Source: Acidobacteriota bacterium (lineage in GTDB: Bacteria > Acidobacteriota > UBA6911 > RPQK01). Taken from it: a DNA stretch of 7,644 bases. This document shows, piece after piece, positions 4,290 to 7,644 of the stretch. Numbering within the stretch: position 1 is the first letter of the stretch; each line of letters opens with the position of its first letter. The stretch is from the NCBI GenBank assembly GCA_003819755.1, contig RPQK01000357.1, forward strand, positions 1 to 7,644. The letters run 5' to 3'. A program made the position numbers and the translations under genes. The notes under the pieces are model-generated. The model was not told the origin of the DNA and searched no databases. It saw nothing but the letters and a program-made list of their open reading frames with translations.

Positions 4290-6968
4290 TTGACAGATCA
4301 GGTGCCCGACATTCTTGCAAGGCTCCAGGCCCACGCTTCATCGCGGCCGGACGAGGTTTTCCTTCAAGTCATGAAAGACGGCAGGCGGGAGACTTACTCC
4401 TACCGGGAAGTTGTGGACCAAGCCAGCCGCGTTGCCTCTTTTCTTACCTCGGCTGGCATCCGTCCGGGCGAAGCGGTTGGAATCCTGATGGAGAACCACC
4501 CCGTCTGGGGCATAGCCTTCCTTGGGATTCAATGGGCCGGTGCCGTCGCGGTCCCGCTCGATACCTTCCATACTCCTGAGACCTTGCGTCGGCTGATGAA
4601 GCATGCCGATTGCCGATTCCTCGTTTCCTCGGAAGGTTTCCTGACTCAACTGGCTCAAATCCGAGAGGACTGGCCTGGGGCTCCCCCGGTGCTGCTGAAA
4701 GGCCGCCACGCGGGCTCCGGCTATGCGGATTGGGAAACCGAGTTAAGTCGGTGCACCCCCTCGCCCGCGCACCTGAGACCTCCCGATGATCCGGTCACGA
4801 TCATTTACACCAGCGGAACCACCGGCGACCCGAAGGGCGTGGTACTGACCGGGCGCAACATCTACGGGAACATCGCCAAGGCCCTGTCGTTAATCGAAGT
4901 TACTACCACCGATCATTTGCTCTCGATCCTGCCGCTGTATCATATCCTGAGTCTTGGCATTAATCTTCTGGTACCGGCCTACCGTGGCTGCAAGCTGACC
5001 TTTCTCGATTCCCTGGACCCGAATACGGTCATAAGGACTTTCTCGGAACAGGAAATCACGATCTTTGTCTGTGTTCCGCAGTTCTACTACGGCCTGCAAC
5101 GTCGGGTGGAGGCGGAGATCGAGAAGCAAAGCTGGCTGAAACGCTTTCTGTTTCGCCGGCTGCTCGCGACGTCTCATTTCGCCAGGGAGACCTTCGACCT
5201 CAACCTCGGGAAAGTGTTCTTCGGACGCATCCACCGGCGCTTTGGCCCTGAGTTCCGCTTGTTCGCAGTCGGCGGCGCACGGTTTGACCCGACAGTGGAG
5301 AGTTTTCTGCGAGACCTGGGTTTTCAGCTTATTCAGGCGTACGGGATGACGGAATCAGGTGCCCTTATCACCATGATTACCTTGGAGGACTACGAGGTGG
5401 GTTCCGTGGGGCGGGCTTTGCCGGCAATCGACCTGCGTATAGACAATCCCGACGCGGACGGGGTCGGTGAAGTAATCGTCCGGGGGCCGAACGTCATGAC
5501 AGGCTACTGGCGCAATCCCGACGCCACGAGCCAGACGATCGTCGACGGCTGGCTCCGAACCGGCGATTCGGGCTATTTGTCGCCCAAGGGCTTCCTCTAC
5601 CTGACCGGGCGCCTCAAAGATGTGATCGTTCTAAGCTCGGGCAAGAACATCTACCCCGAAGAGCTTGAGCATCACTTCCAGATCAGGTGCCCGGAGATAA
5701 AAGAGATGTGTGTTGTCGGGGTGAGCGACGAGACTTCCGAGGGGCGGCGTGAAAAACTTCACGCGGTGATCGTCCCGGACTTCGAATACCTGAAGAGCCG
5801 CAAGATCGTGAACGCCGCCGATATGATCCGCTATTTGCTCGAGACGCACTCGCAGGAATTGCCGTCTTTCAAACGGGTCAGGAGTTTTGAAATCAGGCGC
5901 GACCCTCTCCCTCGGACCACGACCCGCAAAGTCAAGCGGTTTCAGGTCGCTAAGGAACTGGGGGGCCAGGGACCGTCCGCACCCTCGGGCGCGCAAGAGT
6001 CGGCCGAGCAGGAGACGGTGCCGGAAAACCCGATCGATGCCCTGGTGTTCACGCAAATCCGGCAAATGAAACGGGCCCCCAGAATTGACCGGGGAATGAA
6101 CCTCGAGCTTGACCTCGGGTTTGATTCGCTGGAGCGGGTGGAGCTTCTCTCGAACCTTCAGGACGCTCTCCAGGTCCATGTCCCTGACGAAAGTGCCGCC
6201 GAGATCCTGACCGTAGGCGAGCTCGCCGATGCGCTTCGGGCGCGAGTCGGGGCCGAGGATTCGGGCGAGACCCGCGAAGCTGCCTCTTCCTGGCAGGAAA
6301 TACTGGCAAAACCGCTCAGGGAAGACGATTCTGAGCAGCTCAGGCAGGTTCTTGCACCCAAACCTGTTGCCGAATTCCTGCTCTATGTCGCCGCCCTGGT
6401 GACGCACCTGCTCACGAAGGTTTTGTTCCGTTTCCGAGTCCACGGGCTCGAAAAACTGCCGCGGGAGTATCCATTCGTCATCTGCCCGAATCATTTGAGT
6501 TATCTGGATCCGTTCTTCGTCGTGTGCGCGCTCCCCTATCCGGTGATCAAGCGGCTCTTCTTTCTCGGATACTCGGACTACTTCAGGGACGGTGTTCTTG
6601 GTTTTCTCGGTCGGGCCATCAAGGTCATTCCGGTCGACCCCGACAAGCAGCTGCGCCAAGCCTTGCGACTTGCGGCCGAAGGGCTGAAGCGCCGCCATAT
6701 CCTGTGCGTCTTCCCTGAAGGAGAGAGATCAATCGACGGGGAATTGAAGCCGTTCAGGCGAGGGCCGGCCATCCTGGCCTCGGAATTCCGCCTTCCGGCC
6801 GTTCCCGCCGCTCTGAAAGGCACGTTTGAGGTCTGGCCCCGCGGAGTGAGCCGGATGCGTTTTCACCCGGTTTCGCTCTGTTTCGGCGATCCGGTGACCC
6901 CGGCCGAGGGTGAAACGTACGAAGAATTCAACGCCCGCCTGGCGGCGGCGGTGCGAAAGCTGCAGTAG
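4290..6968 (+). CDS. Fused acyl-activating ligase, acyl carrier domain and PlsC-type acyltransferase
   Basis: An 892-residue three-domain protein. Residues about 1-555 are an AMP-binding acyl-CoA/acyl-ACP synthetase of the long-chain type: P-loop YTSGTTGDPKG (173-183), YGMTESG (351-357), TGD (424-426), GRLKD (440-444) and catalytic Lys K547 in RTTTRKVKR. After a Pro/Ser/Glu linker, about 578-652 is an acyl carrier domain with the phosphopantetheine serine S613 in GFDSL. Residues about 690-892 are a 1-acylglycerol-phosphate acyltransferase-like domain with a hydrophobic anchor (693-714), NHLSYLD (H735, D740), R775 and FPEG (808-811). The likely job is to activate a fatty acid, hold it on the carrier and transfer it to a lysophospholipid or glycerol phosphate at the inner membrane. 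E. coli Aas has ligase and acyltransferase in the opposite order and no built-in carrier. All catalytic motifs look intact. Donor and acceptor specificity are unknown. Confidence 0.88.
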   Translation: MTDQVPDILARLQAHASSRPDEVFLQVMKDGRRETYSYREVVDQASRVASFLTSAGIRPGEAVGILMENHPVWGIAFLGIQWAGAVAVPLDTFHTPETLRRLMKHADCRFLVSSEGFLTQLAQIREDWPGAPPVLLKGRHAGSGYADWETELSRCTPSPAHLRPPDDPVTIIYTSGTTGDPKGVVLTGRNIYGNIAKALSLIEVTTTDHLLSILPLYHILSLGINLLVPAYRGCKLTFLDSLDPNTVIRTFSEQEITIFVCVPQFYYGLQRRVEAEIEKQSWLKRFLFRRLLATSHFARETFDLNLGKVFFGRIHRRFGPEFRLFAVGGARFDPTVESFLRDLGFQLIQAYGMTESGALITMITLEDYEVGSVGRALPAIDLRIDNPDADGVGEVIVRGPNVMTGYWRNPDATSQTIVDGWLRTGDSGYLSPKGFLYLTGRLKDVIVLSSGKNIYPEELEHHFQIRCPEIKEMCVVGVSDETSEGRREKLHAVIVPDFEYLKSRKIVNAADMIRYLLETHSQELPSFKRVRSFEIRRDPLPRTTTRKVKRFQVAKELGGQGPSAPSGAQESAEQETVPENPIDALVFTQIRQMKRAPRIDRGMNLELDLGFDSLERVELLSNLQDALQVHVPDESAAEILTVGELADALRARVGAEDSGETREAASSWQEILAKPLREDDSEQLRQVLAPKPVAEFLLYVAALVTHLLTKVLFRFRVHGLEKLPREYPFVICPNHLSYLDPFFVVCALPYPVIKRLFFLGYSDYFRDGVLGFLGRAIKVIPVDPDKQLRQALRLAAEGLKRRHILCVFPEGERSIDGELKPFRRGPAILASEFRLPAVPAALKGTFEVWPRGVSRMRFHPVSLCFGDPVTPAEGETYEEFNARLAAAVRKLQ

Positions 6969-7071
6969 TTGCCACCCTAAAGGACCTCAAGGACCTCAAA
7001 GACCTCAAGGAGGTAACATTCGCATCGTCCTTGAGGTCTTTGAGGTCCTTGAGGTCCTTGAGGGTGGCAAC
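6968..7071. repeat. 44-bp near-perfect hairpin built of 9-nt tandem repeats
   Basis: Bases 6968-7011 pair with 7028-7071 around a 16-base loop; the only mismatch is A6979 opposite G7060. Each arm contains about 3.5 units of AAGGACCTC (6980-6988, 6989-6997, then AAAGACCTC at 6998-7006, then AAGGA), inverted on the right. It begins at the last base of the fusion gene's TAG stop and ends 20 bases before the end of the convergent gene. Either transcript would form the same very stable stem, so it probably acts as a bidirectional terminator or 3'-end stabiliser, though no U-tract follows on either strand. A small mobile repeat is an alternative. Confidence 0.9.
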
Positions 7072-7091
7072 TCTGGATAACAAAACCAGTC

Positions 7092-7451
7092 TCAGCCTGA
7101 CCGACCGGCCCGTTTCGCCTCCAGCTCATCCAGCAAAGCAACGGCCCTGCGGACATGCGGAATGGTTATTGATCCGCCGACCACAAGGGCAATATTGAAG
7201 ACTTCGTAGAACATTCCCCGATCCACGCCCTGATCATGGCATTGAATAATGTGGTAAGTGACGCAGTCGTCGCACCGAAGCACGAGTGAGGCGACGAGCC
7301 CCATCATCTCCTTGGTCTGGCTATCCAGCCTTCCGTTCTCGTACACGCGCCCGTCCAGATTCCAAAAACGCCGGGTTTCGAGATTTCCCTCGGCCAGGAT
7401 CTTCTCATTCATCTCGCGCCTGAACTCTTCAAACTCTTCGAGTCTCCCCAT
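7092..7451 (-). CDS. Carboxymuconolactone decarboxylase / AhpD-like family protein
   Basis: A small 119-residue, mostly helical cytoplasmic protein of the CMD/AhpD family, probably a thiol-dependent redox enzyme. C60-x2-C63-x3-H67 matches the AhpD active site of Mycobacterium tuberculosis (C130, C133, H137), and E48, 12 residues before the first cysteine, matches its E118, so the proton-relay set is present. The residue between the cysteines that is His in that AhpD is Asp here (CDDC). True decarboxylases of the family lack this cysteine pair, so the peroxidase/redox side is favoured. The substrate and partner peroxiredoxin are unknown; the one at 191-778 is exported and so an unlikely direct partner. 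ATG 7451 is chosen over GTG 7457 because AGGAG lies seven bases before it. It stands alone, divergent from the tRNA. Confidence 0.8.
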   Translation of the reverse strand: MGRLEEFEEFRREMNEKILAEGNLETRRFWNLDGRVYENGRLDSQTKEMMGLVASLVLRCDDCVTYHIIQCHDQGVDRGMFYEVFNIALVVGGSITIPHVRRAVALLDELEAKRAGRSG

Positions 7452-7456
7452 ACACA

Positions 7457-7464
7457 CTCTCCTC
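7457..7464 (-). promoter_or_regulatory. Ribosome binding site for the AhpD-like gene
   Basis: GAGGAGAG on the minus strand ends five bases before ATG 7451. It overlaps the alternative GTG at 7457 and so rules that start out. Confidence 0.7.
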
Positions 7465-7525
7465 GCCTTCCTTTCCGTGCCTTCCGCGGCTTTTTCTCCG
7501 CGCTTTTCCGCGGGATATTGTAGAG

Positions 7526-7531
7526 TATAGT
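7526..7531 (+). promoter_or_regulatory. Possible -10 box of the tRNA-Ser promoter
   Basis: TATAGT matches five of six -10 bases and ends ten bases before the tRNA, giving a predicted start near 7538. The -35 region (around 7503-7509, CTTTTCC) is weak. The same AT-rich patch (7516-7531) also contains TACAAT and TATACT on the minus strand, so it may serve the divergent AhpD-like gene too. Confidence 0.4.
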
Positions 7532-7541
7532 AACCGACAGC

Positions 7542-7631
7542 GGAGGAGTGGCCGAGTGGTTTAAGGCGGCGGTCTTGAAAACCGCTGTACCCGGAAGGGT
7601 ACCGTGGGTTCGAATCCTACCTCCTCCGCCA
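7542..7631 (+). tRNA. tRNA-Ser (anticodon UGA)
   Basis: Reads serine codons of the UCA type. The acceptor stem GGAGGAG (7542-7548) pairs with CTCCTCC (7621-7627), followed by discriminator G7628 and an encoded CCA (7629-7631). The anticodon stem GCGGT/ACCGC closes a loop whose positions 34-36 are TGA (7576-7578). A long variable arm with stem GTACCC/GGGTAC and loop GGAA marks a class II tRNA, and GGTTCGAAT identifies the T arm. Length is 90 bases with CCA, normal for tRNA-Ser. Confidence 0.97.
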
Positions 7632-7644
7632 CGAAACCCTCGCA

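Noticed and set aside
5631..6698. 355-codon open frame on the minus strand inside the fusion gene
   Set aside because: It is antisense to well-conserved ligase, carrier and acyltransferase motifs, and its translation shows no recognisable domain. Long antisense frames are common in GC-rich genes.
7452..7457. GTG start for the AhpD-like gene
   Set aside because: It would leave one base or none between ribosome site and start; ATG 7451 has correct spacing.

Overview
The window looks like a piece of a bacterial chromosome from a moderately GC-rich organism (GC judged by eye). It carries six protein genes and one tRNA, all apparently intact, and no phage, plasmid or transposase genes. Exported hydrolases, short palindromic repeats scattered between genes and frequent strand switches fit a soil-type heterotroph. 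Acidobacteriota is my best guess, with Verrucomicrobiota or Planctomycetota as alternatives. This is inference; nothing here is a phylogenetic marker I can place with certainty.

Layout. Positions 1-78 hold a palindrome-within-palindrome repeat, and 147-188 a heptanucleotide array. On the minus strand follow an exported PrxQ/BCP-type peroxiredoxin (191-778) and, upstream of it, a 3-isopropylmalate dehydrogenase-type enzyme (915-2003), separated by a 12-bp hairpin. Positions 2004-2322 hold no gene but a composite inverted-repeat element (2106-2313) made of REP-like palindromes. A secreted protein with clan GH-A glycosidase features lies on the minus strand (2323-3342). It diverges from a plus-strand pair: an exported alpha/beta hydrolase (3413-4288) and, one base later, an 892-residue fusion protein (4290-6968). 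A 44-bp near-perfect hairpin built of 9-nt repeats (6968-7071) separates the fusion from a convergent AhpD-like carboxymuconolactone decarboxylase family gene (7092-7451). A tRNA-Ser(UGA) closes the window (7542-7631).

How the genes may work together. The clearest functional unit is the hydrolase plus fusion pair. The fusion joins an acyl-activating AMP-binding ligase, an acyl carrier domain and a PlsC-type acyltransferase, so one chain could activate a fatty acid, hold it as a thioester and transfer it to a lysophospholipid or glycerol phosphate. That is the chemistry of E. coli Aas, with the domains in the opposite order and the carrier supplied in cis. The exported esterase could supply free acid, or could instead partner the divergent glycosidase in polysaccharide breakdown. 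The other genes (leucine synthesis, peroxide defence, tRNA) look like housekeeping neighbours.

The non-coding DNA is the second point of interest. Two unrelated inverted-repeat families occupy intergenic gaps, one with a base-pair-preserving double change between copies. A strong sigma70-type promoter sits so close to the glycosidase start codon that the message may be leaderless.
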